Source: Thermoleophilia bacterium
GTDB taxonomy: Bacteria; Actinomycetota; Thermoleophilia; Gaiellales; Gaiellaceae
Direction of reading: 5' to 3'
Length of the DNA: 64,000 nucleotides
Assembly: GCA_023382435.1 (NCBI GenBank)
Contig: JAHDVS010000010.1
Coordinates: 1 to 64,000 of the forward strand
A program made the translations under genes and the position numbers. Of the stretch, positions 9,136-17,150 are shown piece after piece. Each line of letters starts with the position of its first letter. Within the stretch, counting starts at the first letter, position 1. Below the pieces are notes generated by a model, which was not told the origin of the DNA, did no database searches, and saw only the letters and a program-made list of their open reading frames with translations.

Positions 9136-10025
9136 GTCCGGTACGTGCCTGGAGGCGGCTCCACGGTCGTCAGCGACCGGCCGGGGAACAGCCTGTTCAG
9201 GGACACCTCCTCGGAGGCGATCGCGACGAGGTCGTCGTCCTCGTACATGACCATCGGCTTCGCCGCGAGCCGATCCTTCGCGTACCCGATCTCCTCCTGG
9301 GTCGAGACGAGGAACGAGAACGTGCCGTCGAGGTCATCGATCGAGTCGCGCAGCGCGTCGGCGAGCGGAACGCCCTGCGCCAGCTTGTCGGCCAGGTAGA
9401 CCGCGATCAGCTCGGAGTCGTTGTCCGTGTGGAACTCGAAGCCGCGCTTCTCGAGGCGACGGCGCATCTTCCAGTAGTTCGTGATCTGGCCGTTGTGGAC
9501 GATCGCGACGTCCGCGAACCCGGTCGCCCAGAACGGGTGCGAGCGGTCGGGCGTGACGTCCGACTCGGTCGCGAGACGCACGTGGCCGATCCCGTGCGTG
9601 CCGTGGAACGCCCCCACGTGGTACGCGCGGTCGACGTCGTGGGCGCCGCCGACGTCCTTGACGATGTCGAGCGAATGCCCGATCGAGATCAGCTTCGCGG
9701 CGTGCTCGAGCGCGTAGGAGAGCTCCTGGAGGTCGCCGGTGTAGCGCACGGTGAAGCGCTGGGTCGTGCCGATCCGCTCCCGCTCGACGATGCCGGCCTC
9801 GAAGTCGGCGAGCTTCCGCTCGATCCGCGCGACCGTCTCCCCCGCCTCCTCGCCCTCACCGACGAAGAAGCGCAGCCTCAGCTCGTCACCGTTGCGCTCG
9901 TGGTAAAGAGCGAAACCGGTCGAGTCGGGGCCGCGGTGCTGGCAGCCGTCGAGCATCGCGACCAGAGCGTCCCCGAGTGGCGCGTCCTCGTCCTGCTTGT
10001 AGAGAATCCCGGCGATCCCGCACAT
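9117..10025 (-). CDS. Class II glutamine amidotransferase, GlxB/MgsA-like
   Basis: 302-aa N-terminal-nucleophile amidotransferase that releases ammonia from glutamine for a partner synthase. The catalytic Cys2 is intact (MCGIAGI). CQHRGPDSTG, the GIGHVRLAT segment and HNGQITN are the expected class II substrate and oxyanion motifs, and DNDSELIAVYL follows. Length and architecture match stand-alone GlxB/MgsA and not the longer GltB N-terminus. It is the first gene of the three-gene operon running toward 4556. The 165 bp upstream hold the operon's regulatory region; I could not assign a convincing promoter or riboswitch there. Whether the donor is ammonia (glutamate synthase) or methylamine (N-methylglutamate synthase) cannot be decided from this subunit. 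Confidence 0.85.
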   Translation of the reverse strand: MCGIAGILYKQDEDAPLGDALVAMLDGCQHRGPDSTGFALYHERNGDELRLRFFVGEGEEAGETVARIERKLADFEAGIVERERIGTTQRFTVRYTGDLQELSYALEHAAKLISIGHSLDIVKDVGGAHDVDRAYHVGAFHGTHGIGHVRLATESDVTPDRSHPFWATGFADVAIVHNGQITNYWKMRRRLEKRGFEFHTDNDSELIAVYLADKLAQGVPLADALRDSIDDLDGTFSFLVSTQEEIGYAKDRLAAKPMVMYEDDDLVAIASEEVSLNRLFPGRSLTTVEPPPGTYRTWRRST

Positions 10026-10190
10026 GCCCGTCTCCTATGTGCTCTTCCGACACCCCGGGGGGCCGCGAAGCCCACCCCGGCGGCGATTGCCGCCACCCGC
10101 GCCCATCGTACCGAAGGGGACTATGGCCGAACGGGACACAGCTCGACCCGACGAGTGGAGCGGATCGCCAGCCCGCTCTGGGATTGCCCC

Positions 10191-10298
10191 GTGGGCAAGG
10201 TGATCCTCTGCCTCTGCCACGACGTCACCGCCGCGGACATCGAGCGGGCCGTCGCGCTCGGCTACGACCATCAGCTCCCGCCGGAGCTGCTCGGGTAA
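10191..10298 (+). pseudogene. Truncated BFD-like [2Fe-2S] domain remnant
   Basis: A 35-codon frame from GTG 10191 reads VGKVILCLCHDVTAADIERA followed by VALGYDH, the start of a bacterioferritin-associated-ferredoxin-like [2Fe-2S] domain with the first C-x-C ligand pair. After GYDH the similarity stops, with QLPPELLG and a TAA, so the second cysteine pair and the rest of the ~55-residue domain are missing. Such domains normally sit in sarcosine-oxidase, nitrite-reductase or amine-oxidising proteins, which suits the neighbouring glx-like operon. I read it as the residue of a deleted gene; a functional microprotein is less likely because the cluster cannot be completed. Confidence 0.55.
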
Positions 10299-10301
10299 CG
10301 C

Positions 10302-10874
10302 TCAATCGCGGCGGGCCGCGGCGTGCTCGAAGGCCAGACGCTCGACCCGGTCGCGACCACCGACCACGAACAGCTCGAAGGCGAAGCCGAAATTCGACGG
10401 CTCGATCCGGCGGACGACCCGCGCGGTCGCGGTGGCGGACTCGCCGCCGGGGGGATGCAACGCGACGCGGACGATGTCGCCCACCTCGAGCCCGAGCGGC
10501 ACCGTGACCCTCAGGCCCCCGGCGCCGAGATCCGTGCAGAGCCCGAGCAGCGGCTCCGCGCCCGGGCCGCGGTGGATCTCGACCTCGAGCTCGACCGGCG
10601 CGCGAGGATGCCGGCGCCGCTCCACCGGCACCGGTTGCCCGAGCAGGCGAAGCGCCACGAGCGTCCCGTCGCCGGCCCCGATCACGACTGCGCCGCGCCA
10701 GACCATCGCGCCGTCCGCGAGCCACCCGATGTCGACCGGCGTGCCGGCCCCCGGCAGCCAGCACCCGCTCGCATCGAGGGACGCCTCGACGACGACCATG
10801 TCACCGGTCTCCTCGCGCACGTGAGCGACGAGGTAGCGCCCCTCGGGCGCGCGGATGTGCGCGAAGCGGCTCAC
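10302..10874 (-). CDS. PilZ-domain (c-di-GMP-binding) protein
   Basis: 190-aa cytoplasmic protein. The N-terminal ~85 residues form a YcgR-N-like beta domain (GTPVDIGWLADGAMVWRGAV). The PilZ domain follows with both nucleotide-binding motifs: RRRHPRAPVELEV (RxxxR) near residue 86 and DLGAGGLRV (D/NxSxxG type, here with Ala for Ser) near residue 115. Such proteins sense cyclic di-GMP and modulate motility, exopolysaccharide or pili. It is a single gene and no flagellar or pilus genes are in the window, so the output is unknown. The Ser-to-Ala change in the second motif may affect affinity. Confidence 0.8.
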   Translation of the reverse strand: MSRFAHIRAPEGRYLVAHVREETGDMVVVEASLDASGCWLPGAGTPVDIGWLADGAMVWRGAVVIGAGDGTLVALRLLGQPVPVERRRHPRAPVELEVEIHRGPGAEPLLGLCTDLGAGGLRVTVPLGLEVGDIVRVALHPPGGESATATARVVRRIEPSNFGFAFELFVVGGRDRVERLAFEHAAARRD

Positions 10875-10944
10875 GGGGTACCCGCGTCATCGGCAGGGCG
10901 GGCGCGAACCTGATGACTGTGGCCCTTCCGAGGGAGTGACCGGG

Positions 10945-11799
10945 CTAACGAGCAGGGCCGCGCCCGCAGTGGCGAAACCCGTTCAGGCAGCGATCGACGA
11001 GGCGCCCGAGCGTCACGTCGTTCCAGGCGTTGAAGAAGTCGGCGTGACCCGAGTAGACGCCGCCGGACGCGAGCTCGAGCCCGTCGCCACCGGCCACGGG
11101 GTAGCGCACGATCAGCGCGATGGCCGGAACCGAGACCGGGTGGGAAGCGGGGCAGCGCCCGCGCACCGGGTATGCCATGTGGCTTCTGTGGTCGGCGCTG
11201 TCGAGGCTCGCGCCGTCCCAGCAACTCGGGAATCGCACGTGCAGGCGCAGGCCGAGGCGGTCGGCATCCGGGCAGAGCGGCGGCGCGCTCGCCGATGTCA
11301 CGCCGGACTGCACGCCGCAGCTCCAGCGCGTGATCCGCGCGCCCTGCGGCTCGTCTGCCATCGCACTGCCCGCGATCATGCGCAGCCCGGCCGGGAATGG
11401 CTCGACCCGCGCGAACGTGCCGCGGCGGTAGTAGACCGTCGCGCCGCGCGGCTCGACCGGCACGCCGTCGGCGTACAGCGTCGGTGCCCAGTAGGCGGCC
11501 AGGTCGCCCGACCGCTGGCAGGTCGTGTCGCCCGCGCTCAGGCTCGCGAGAGTCGAGCCGGCATCCGTGGTCACGTTCCCGAAGAAGCTGTGGTTGTGCG
11601 AGACGCCGGGTTGGCCCGGAAACACGATCGGGTCGTCCGCCGCCCGGTGGCTGAAGCGACAGACGCTGACGAAGTTGACCTGCGGCGCGGGCCGCACGAC
11701 CGGGCGCGCGGCTGCCGCGGGGCTGGCCGAGGCGAGCGCTCCACCCGACAGGGCAAGCACCGCGAGGAAGGTCGCCGGGATGAGCCGCGTCACGTGCAC
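10945..11799 (-). CDS. Secreted DUF1996-family protein
   Basis: 284-aa exported protein. It begins with a Sec signal peptide (MHVTRLIPATFLAVLALSGG, then ALASASPAAAA). The mature part carries DUF1996 hallmarks: CRFSHRAADDPIVFPGQPG, SHNHSFFGN, GLRMIAG, a W-SC-G segment, FPSCWDG and HMAYPV. Its cysteines suggest extracellular disulfides. The family is widespread in actinobacteria and fungi and has no established function. It stands alone between the PilZ gene and a decayed receiver fragment. Confidence 0.8.
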   Translation of the reverse strand: MHVTRLIPATFLAVLALSGGALASASPAAAARPVVRPAPQVNFVSVCRFSHRAADDPIVFPGQPGVSHNHSFFGNVTTDAGSTLASLSAGDTTCQRSGDLAAYWAPTLYADGVPVEPRGATVYYRRGTFARVEPFPAGLRMIAGSAMADEPQGARITRWSCGVQSGVTSASAPPLCPDADRLGLRLHVRFPSCWDGASLDSADHRSHMAYPVRGRCPASHPVSVPAIALIVRYPVAGGDGLELASGGVYSGHADFFNAWNDVTLGRLVDRCLNGFRHCGRGPAR

Positions 11800-11904
11800 C
11801 TCCGGGGATACGGGGCCAACACCGCCCCAGCTATCAGACCAGAGCGGCCCCGGCGCCGCAACGAAGGTTCCGTCAGGTTTTCGTGAAGCTTGTGTGAGGA
11901 CGCG

Positions 11905-12282
11905 CTACGCGGCGCGCGGCTCGGCGAGCGCGTGGCGCACCGTCTCTGCCAACTCGCGAGCGCGAAACGGCTTCGCGAGCAGGAGCGCGCCCTCCGACCG
12001 CGCCGCGGGGCTCCCGCCCGCGTAGCCGGACACGTAGAGGACGCGAAGCCCCGGCCGCCGCGCTCGCAGCCTCGCGGCGAGCTCGAAGCCCCCCAGCCCG
12101 GGCATCCGCACGTCCGTCAGAAGCAGGTCGACCGCACCGAAGAACGCGTCGCTGACCGCGATCGCGTCCTCGCCTCCGTCTGCCTCCAACACCAGATGGC
12201 CGTCCTCCTCGAGCACGCGACGCAGCAGCCGGCGGACGGATCCGTCGTCGTCAGCGAGGAGAATCGTGGCACCAGCGCGAAT
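11905..12282 (-). pseudogene. Orphan response-regulator receiver domain lacking a usable start
   Basis: Translation gives a full receiver fold: LLADDDGSVRRLL acidic pocket, phospho-acceptor Asp in DLLLTDVRMPG, the switch Ser in VLYVSGY, and the Lys in LLLAKPF. An in-frame TAG at 12292-12294 closes the frame just upstream. No ATG, GTG or TTG lies between it and the acidic pocket. The only possibilities are a rare ATT codon at 12282 or an internal GTG that would delete the first beta strand and the acidic pair. The likeliest reading is the detached C-terminal receiver of a lost hybrid kinase. Use of ATT as start cannot be excluded. Confidence 0.6.
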
Positions 12283-12377
12283 GTAGCCACGCTAGCGCCC
12301 GTCCCGGACGGTGCGGTCGGGCTCAACTTCTTCCTCGTGGCGCCGATCACATGCACGGATGAGCTCGAACGCGGACA

Positions 12378-12895
12378 TTCGACCCGTTCTTCGCGACCGA
12401 GTTCGCGGGGGGCGTGGCCTCGGGCTCGCCGGAGTCCTCGGCGTCGTTCGCAGCCACGGCGGCGCGACCGGGGTCGAGACCGTGGCCCGCGAGCCCGAGC
12501 GGGCGCTGCCCGCGCAGGAGTCGAGGCCCACGGGCACCGTGCTCGTCGCCGACGACGAGGAGGCGATCCGGGGAATCGCGCGCGCCGCGCTCGAGCGCGC
12601 CGGCTTCGCGGTACTGACGGCAGCCGACGGGCGTGAGTGCGTCGAGGTGTTGCGGCAGCGCCAGGAGGAGATCGACGTCGTGGTGCTCGACCTGACGATG
12701 CCGATCCTCGGCGGCACTGACGCGCTCCGGGAGCTGCACGCGATCCGACCCGATCTGCCCGTGATCCTCTCGAGCGGCTACACCGAGGAAGATGTGACAG
12801 CGCGCACCGACGGCGGCGGCGCGGTCGGGTTCGTGCAGAAGCCGTATCGCCCGTCCGCTCTCGTCGCCAGCGTGCGAGCCGCCCTCGGCGGCTGA
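12378..12895 (+). pseudogene. Hybrid histidine kinase remnant: end of ATPase domain plus receiver, frameshifted
   Basis: At 12378 one frame reads FDPFFATEFAG, the G1/F-box end of a HATPase_c domain. A stop (TGA, 12360) closes that frame six codons upstream. Across a run of six G (12407-12412) the homology jumps to another frame, GRGLGLAGVLGVVRSHGGA, the G2 box. It then continues without interruption into a receiver: LVADDEEAIRGIA, phospho-acceptor in VVVLDLTMP, LSSGYTEED, and FVQKPYRPS. The kinase sensor, HisKA and first half of the ATPase are missing. The receiver could still be translated from an internal start. It ends 1 bp from the convergent CDF gene. Confidence 0.7.
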
Positions 12896-12896
12896 G

Positions 12897-14258
12897 CTAC
12901 GGCTCGGTGTGCACGACCACCTCGGCGATCTCCGGCCGGGCCTCCCGCAGCCGGGCCTCGATCGCGCTGGCCAGGCGATGGGCCTCCGCGAGCGTCGTCT
13001 CCCGCTCGACGCCGAGGGTGATGAAGACCACCAGGCCCTCCTCGGTTCGCAGAAGGCGCACTTCGCGCGGCTCGCAGCCGGCGACCTCGAGCACGGCCCG
13101 GCGCACGTGCTCCGCCGCCCGTGCGGCTTCGCCCGGGGCGGCGTCCGTGACGTCGGTCGGCTCGGAGAGCGGCTCCAGGTGCGTCTGGACGGCGTCGATC
13201 TCCGGAATCGCCTCGGCGATCGCGGCCTCGACCCGCGTGGCGATGCCGTGGGCATCCTCGAGCGAGAGGTCGCCCGGCAGCTTGAGGTGCAGGGACACCT
13301 CGGTGCGTCCCCCGTTTCTCAGCACGACCACGTTGTGGATCTCACGCACGCGCGGGATCAGCAAGGCGGCCGCGAGCGCCCGCTCGCGCAGGGCCTCGTC
13401 CCCGCCCTCGCGCGGCTCGACGTGGACGATCACGTCCGCGCCCGGCAGGGCCGCCTCGACGGCCGCCTCGACGGCATCCGCGACCGCATGCCCCTGGCCG
13501 ACCGCTGCGCCGGGCCTGACACCGATGACCACGTCGGCGAAATGGTGCCCCGCCGCCTCCCGCAGCCGCAGCCGGCGCAGGTCGACGGGCGGGTCGAGCG
13601 CCGCGATCGCGCGGCGGGCCGCCGATTGCGCGTCGGCGGGCGTGCGATCCATGAGCACGTCCACGTTGACGCGCATGAGGCGCCCCGCGGCGACCAGCAC
13701 GAGGATCGCGACGAACAGCGCGGCCGCGGAGTCCGCCTGCTCGAAGCCGCCGCGGACGAGAACGAGGCCGACGAGAACCGCGAGCGTCCCGGCCAGGTCG
13801 CCCGCGAAGTGCAGCGCGTTGGCGGCGAGCGCGGCGCTCCGGTAGCGCCGGGAGGCCCGCAGCGAGATCACGGCCCTGCTCGCGTCGATCACGATCACGA
13901 AGCCGATCACGGCGAATGCCCACCAGGGCGCATCCACCTCCGGGTGGGCGCCGCCAGTGAGGCGGGCGAGCGCGCGCCACACGATGAACAGGCTGGCGGC
14001 CGCGAGCAGCACCGCCTCCGCGAGCGCGCTCAGGTGCTCGGCCTTTTCGTGGCCGTACGCGTGCCCGCGGTCGGCGGGCCGCCGGGAGACCCCGACCGCG
14101 AAGAACGTGAGCAGCGCCGCAGCCAGATCTGTCCCCGAGTGGATCGCCTCCGAGAGCAGGCCGAGGCTGTCGGTTGCCAGGCCCGTGACGAGCTTGACGA
14201 CGATCAGGACCGCGGCAGCGACGACGGAGACGAGCGCCGTACGCCGCTGGGGAGTCAC
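12897..14258 (-). CDS. Cation diffusion facilitator with three tandem C-terminal domains
   Basis: 453-aa CDF-family metal/proton antiporter exporting Zn2+, Co2+ or similar ions. Six hydrophobic segments occupy residues ~10-200. The metal-site motifs are SEAIHSGTDL in TM2 (H..D) and NALHFAGDLAG in TM5 (HxxxD), both intact. Most CDFs end with one cytoplasmic ferredoxin-like domain of ~80 aa. Here three related units follow each other (about residues 215-285, 290-365 and 377-453), each ending in a VxVHxEP-like strand (VIVHVEP, VQTHLEP, VVVHTEP). The additional copies may tune dimerisation or metal sensing. It is not in an operon. Confidence 0.9.
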   Translation of the reverse strand: MTPQRRTALVSVVAAAVLIVVKLVTGLATDSLGLLSEAIHSGTDLAAALLTFFAVGVSRRPADRGHAYGHEKAEHLSALAEAVLLAAASLFIVWRALARLTGGAHPEVDAPWWAFAVIGFVIVIDASRAVISLRASRRYRSAALAANALHFAGDLAGTLAVLVGLVLVRGGFEQADSAAALFVAILVLVAAGRLMRVNVDVLMDRTPADAQSAARRAIAALDPPVDLRRLRLREAAGHHFADVVIGVRPGAAVGQGHAVADAVEAAVEAALPGADVIVHVEPREGGDEALRERALAAALLIPRVREIHNVVVLRNGGRTEVSLHLKLPGDLSLEDAHGIATRVEAAIAEAIPEIDAVQTHLEPLSEPTDVTDAAPGEAARAAEHVRRAVLEVAGCEPREVRLLRTEEGLVVFITLGVERETTLAEAHRLASAIEARLREARPEIAEVVVHTEP

Positions 14259-14306
14259 GGGCTACAGCGTAGGCGCCGGCCCGGTACCGGGCGCGAGGCC
14301 GGGCCG

Positions 14307-15404
14307 CTAAACGCAGTCCTGGAGACCCTGAGCCTCGGGCAGGGCCTCGAGCTTCTTCAGCGTGTTGTTCTCGATCTGGCGGATCCGCTCGCGCGTGACG
14401 CCGAACGCGCGTCCGACCTCCTCGAGCGTGCGCGGATGCTCGCCCTTGAGCCCGAAGCGGAGCTCGATCACTTTCCGCTCCCGCTCGGGCAGCGAATCGA
14501 GCGCCCGGTCGATGTCGCCGCGCCGGAGGTTCAGCGACGCGCTGTCGAACGGGCTCTCGGCCAGCTCGTCCTGGACGAAGTCTCCGAGCTCGGACTCCTC
14601 CTCCTCGCCGATCGGCTTCTCCAGCGACACCGGGAGCTGCGCCATGCGCAGGATCTCGCGCACCTCGTCGGCGCTCATGTCGAGCTCGCCGGCGATCTCG
14701 TCCGGGCGCGGATCGCGGCCGAGCCGTTGGACGAGCTGACGCTCGATGTGCACCACCTTGTTCAGCTTCTCGACCATGTGCACCGGGATGCGAATCGTGC
14801 GGGCCTTGTCGGCGATCGCCCGGGTGACGGCCTGGCGAATCCACCACGTCGCATAGGTGGAGAACTTGTAGCCCTTGCGGTAGTCGAACTTCTCGACCGC
14901 CCGGATCAGACCGAGCGAGCCCTCCTGGATCAGGTCGAGGAACGACAGGCCGCGGCCGAGGTAGCCCTTGGCGATCGAGACGACGAGGCGGAGGTTCGCC
15001 TCGATCATCTGCTGCTTCGCGCACATGTCGCCGCGCTCGATCCGCTTGGCGAGGTGCACCTCCTGCTCGGCGGTCAGCAGGGGCACCTTGCCGATCTCGC
15101 GCAGGTAGAGACGCAGCGAGTCGAGCGACGGCTCGACGGTGAGGTCGAGCTGCGGCACCTGCCCCTTGTCCTCGGCCAGCGCCGGCTGGTCGTGCGGAGG
15201 CGCCTTGTGCTCCTCGCCCTCGAGCAGCTCGATCCCGTGGTCGATCAGGTAGGTGTAGAAGTCCTCGACCTGCTCCTTGGTGAGGTCGATCTCCTCCACG
15301 CCGGCAACGATCTCGTCGTAAGTGAGGAACCCCTTCTCATGGCCCTCCTGGACGAGCTTGTGCAGCTCTTCGATGTCGGGAAGGGAGATATCGACCGTGA
15401 GCAT
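14307..15404 (-). CDS. sigA: Principal RNA polymerase sigma factor (RpoD/SigA)
   Basis: 365-aa group 1-type sigma-70. A shortened region 1.1 ([20 protein letters not shown]) is followed by region 1.2 ([17 protein letters not shown]), region 2 ([20 protein letters not shown] and [16 protein letters not shown]), region 3 ([20 protein letters not shown]) and region 4 ([40 protein letters not shown]). These elements recognise -10 and -35 promoter boxes. The open frame extends upstream, but ATG 15404 is preceded by GAAAGGCGGGCG at the right distance and begins with the expected region 1.1 fold, so I chose it. It is divergent from the ECF sigma gene, with a ~310 bp shared upstream region. Confidence 0.95.
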   Translation of the reverse strand: MLTVDISLPDIEELHKLVQEGHEKGFLTYDEIVAGVEEIDLTKEQVEDFYTYLIDHGIELLEGEEHKAPPHDQPALAEDKGQVPQLDLTVEPSLDSLRLYLREIGKVPLLTAEQEVHLAKRIERGDMCAKQQMIEANLRLVVSIAKGYLGRGLSFLDLIQEGSLGLIRAVEKFDYRKGYKFSTYATWWIRQAVTRAIADKARTIRIPVHMVEKLNKVVHIERQLVQRLGRDPRPDEIAGELDMSADEVREILRMAQLPVSLEKPIGEEEESELGDFVQDELAESPFDSASLNLRRGDIDRALDSLPERERKVIELRFGLKGEHPRTLEEVGRAFGVTRERIRQIENNTLKKLEALPEAQGLQDCV

Positions 15405-15594
15405 TCGACGCCCGCCTTTCTCGTTACCGCTGAAACACGCTGCTCGCTTTAACGGAAAGAGCCCGCGAGATCGCCCGATCCCCGGCTCACAGGTGGGCGG
15501 CAGTGTACACCAGGCCAGGCGGGGGCGAAGGGCGCGGTCCTGGGCAGAATTGACCCCTTCGCGACGAATCTGCGGCGTGCCCCTCGCGCCCGGA

Positions 15595-15624
15595 TTGGCA
15601 GGTTTCCGCCCGGACGCGTACTCT
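15595..15624 (+). promoter_or_regulatory. Candidate sigma-70 promoter for the ECF sigma gene
   Basis: TTGGCA at 15595-15600 and TACTCT at 15619-15624 are separated by 18 bp, an acceptable housekeeping promoter reading toward the ECF gene. It lies inside the 15405-15714 interval between the two divergent sigma genes. Elsewhere in that interval I see only the ribosome-binding region of sigA and GC-rich DNA without recognisable structure. Confidence 0.35.
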
Positions 15625-15714
15625 TCATCGTGGGCGTCTTCGCTCGTGGGGCGCCCGACCAGGGATGACGACCCGCGAGTACCCACAGCAGACGACCCGA
15701 ACCGCGAGGCGCCG

Positions 15715-17109
15715 GTGACTCCGCCTGCCGCCGCCCGGGCCCTGCTGTCGCCGCGGCGCGCGTCCGCGATCCGGGTGGCGGCGCTCTTCGACCAGCACGC
15801 GAGCATGGTGCTCGGGCTGTGTCGGCTGCTCCTGCGCGACCACCACGAGGCGGAGGACGCGGCCCAGCAGACGTTCGTGTCCGCCTACCGCAGCCTGCTG
15901 CGCGGCACCGAGCCGCGAGAGGAAGGGGCCTGGCTGGCCGCGATTGCACGGAACGAGTGCCGCGCGCGGATCCGCACCCGCCTCGCCGCGCCGGTCGCGC
16001 TCGACGGCGATGTGACCGACCGGCTCGCGGATCCGGCCGACGTCGCCGATGTCGCCGACCGCCGTGCCGAGCTCGCCGAGATCACGCGTATCCTGGCCGG
16101 GTTGCCGCTGCGCCAGCGCGAGGCGGTCGCGTTGCGCGACTTCCTCGGCCTCTCCTACGAGGAGGTCGCGTCCACCCTGGCCGTGTCCGTCCCGGTTGTC
16201 GAGTCCCTCCTCTTCCGCGCCCGGCAGCGCCTGCGCGACTCGGTTCGCGCCGTTCCGCGCTACGCGGCCGGAGCCGCTGCCGTGCCGCTGGCGCTGCGGG
16301 CAGCGGTGGCGCGCGACATCCCCGATTTCGACTCCGTCCGAGCCAGCGCGGGCCTCCTCGCCGGCGCAACGGCCGCTCTCGGCGCCGCGGTCGCGAAGGT
16401 GGTCTCGCTGCCGTTCGCGGCGAAGACGGTGACGGCGACCGCCGTAGCGGTCGTCGCGGCGGGAACTGCCGTCGCGCCCCAGATCAGCGACCCCGGGCTC
16501 GAGCAGGGGGCGCCGGCGAGCGTGGCTGCCCAGCAGCAGGTGGCGCAGCCCGCTGCCACCGACGTGTCGCTCAACGTGCTCGCGCCTCAGTCTCCGTCCG
16601 CGCACTCGCCCGACGATGGAGCTCGGCCCACGCCGGAGGCGCCCGCGATCGAGTCCGGAAGCGATGAGGCTCCCGCTGCGGAGCCCGAGCCGGCGCTCGA
16701 CCCCGACCGCACAGCGGCCTCGGCGCCGGGCGGCGACCCGCCCGCGCCCCCGACCCCGCCGGTCGTGGATGACGGCCCCGTCTGCGACGAGGCGGCCGCT
16801 GCGAGCGAGCCGTGCGCGGCGGGCGAGGAACCCGCCGAGGACACAGCCGAGCCGCCCGCGGAGGCCGGGCCGGCTGACACTGGCCCGATCTCGGTCGCAC
16901 CGGATCCGAGCCTCCTCCCAGGGCCGACCGGGGACGAGCCGACCGGCGACGAACCCGCCGAGGGAGAGCCGACCGGGGAGGAGCCGACCGGGGAGGAGCC
17001 CGCCGGCGAGGAGCCCGCCGAAGGGGAGACCGGCGAGGAGCCCGCCGTGGAGGAGCCCGCGGAGGAGCCCGTCGAAGGGGAGACCGGCGAGGAGCCCGCC
17101 GCCGGGTAG
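15715..17109 (+). CDS. ECF sigma factor with hydrophobic segment and acidic Pro/Glu-rich tail
   Basis: About 464 aa from GTG 15715 (an in-frame GTG at 15646 is an alternative start). Residues ~20-60 are sigma region 2 ([20 protein letters not shown], then [11 protein letters not shown]). Residues ~125-180 are region 4 ([20 protein letters not shown], then ARQRLRDSV). Normal ECF factors stop there. This one continues through a hydrophobic, Ala/Val-rich stretch (residues ~205-255, including [18 protein letters not shown]), possibly a membrane span. About 200 residues dominated by Pro, Ala, Glu, Asp and Gly follow, with [13 protein letters not shown] repeats. No separate anti-sigma gene is adjacent, so the fused tail may act as sensor or tether. 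Sigma identity is firm; the tail's topology is inference. Confidence 0.8.
   Translation: MTPPAAARALLSPRRASAIRVAALFDQHASMVLGLCRLLLRDHHEAEDAAQQTFVSAYRSLLRGTEPREEGAWLAAIARNECRARIRTRLAAPVALDGDVTDRLADPADVADVADRRAELAEITRILAGLPLRQREAVALRDFLGLSYEEVASTLAVSVPVVESLLFRARQRLRDSVRAVPRYAAGAAAVPLALRAAVARDIPDFDSVRASAGLLAGATAALGAAVAKVVSLPFAAKTVTATAVAVVAAGTAVAPQISDPGLEQGAPASVAAQQQVAQPAATDVSLNVLAPQSPSAHSPDDGARPTPEAPAIESGSDEAPAAEPEPALDPDRTAASAPGGDPPAPPTPPVVDDGPVCDEAAAASEPCAAGEEPAEDTAEPPAEAGPADTGPISVAPDPSLLPGPTGDEPTGDEPAEGEPTGEEPTGEEPAGEEPAEGETGEEPAVEEPAEEPVEGETGEEPAAG
16922..17106 (+). repeat. Degenerate tandem repeat encoding GEEP/EPAEG units
   Basis: Short GC-rich units variously reading gaccggcgaggag, gaggagcccgcc and gaaggggagaccggc recur roughly every 9-27 bp through the 3' end of the ECF sigma gene, all in the same frame. 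They produce the low-complexity GEEP repeats. Length variation between strains would be expected. Confidence 0.6.
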
Positions 17110-17150
17110 GCCGCCGGCCCGCCGACCGCCGCAGGGGGGGCAGCTGACCG

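Noticed and set aside
10026-10190. Glycine or other riboswitch upstream of glxB
   Set aside because: No conserved aptamer core could be aligned by eye; only GC-rich sequence with weak hairpins is seen.
16922-17106. CRISPR-like repeat array
   Set aside because: The repeats are in-frame, degenerate, without regular spacers, and encode the acidic GEEP tail of the sigma factor. No CRISPR array was found in the window.
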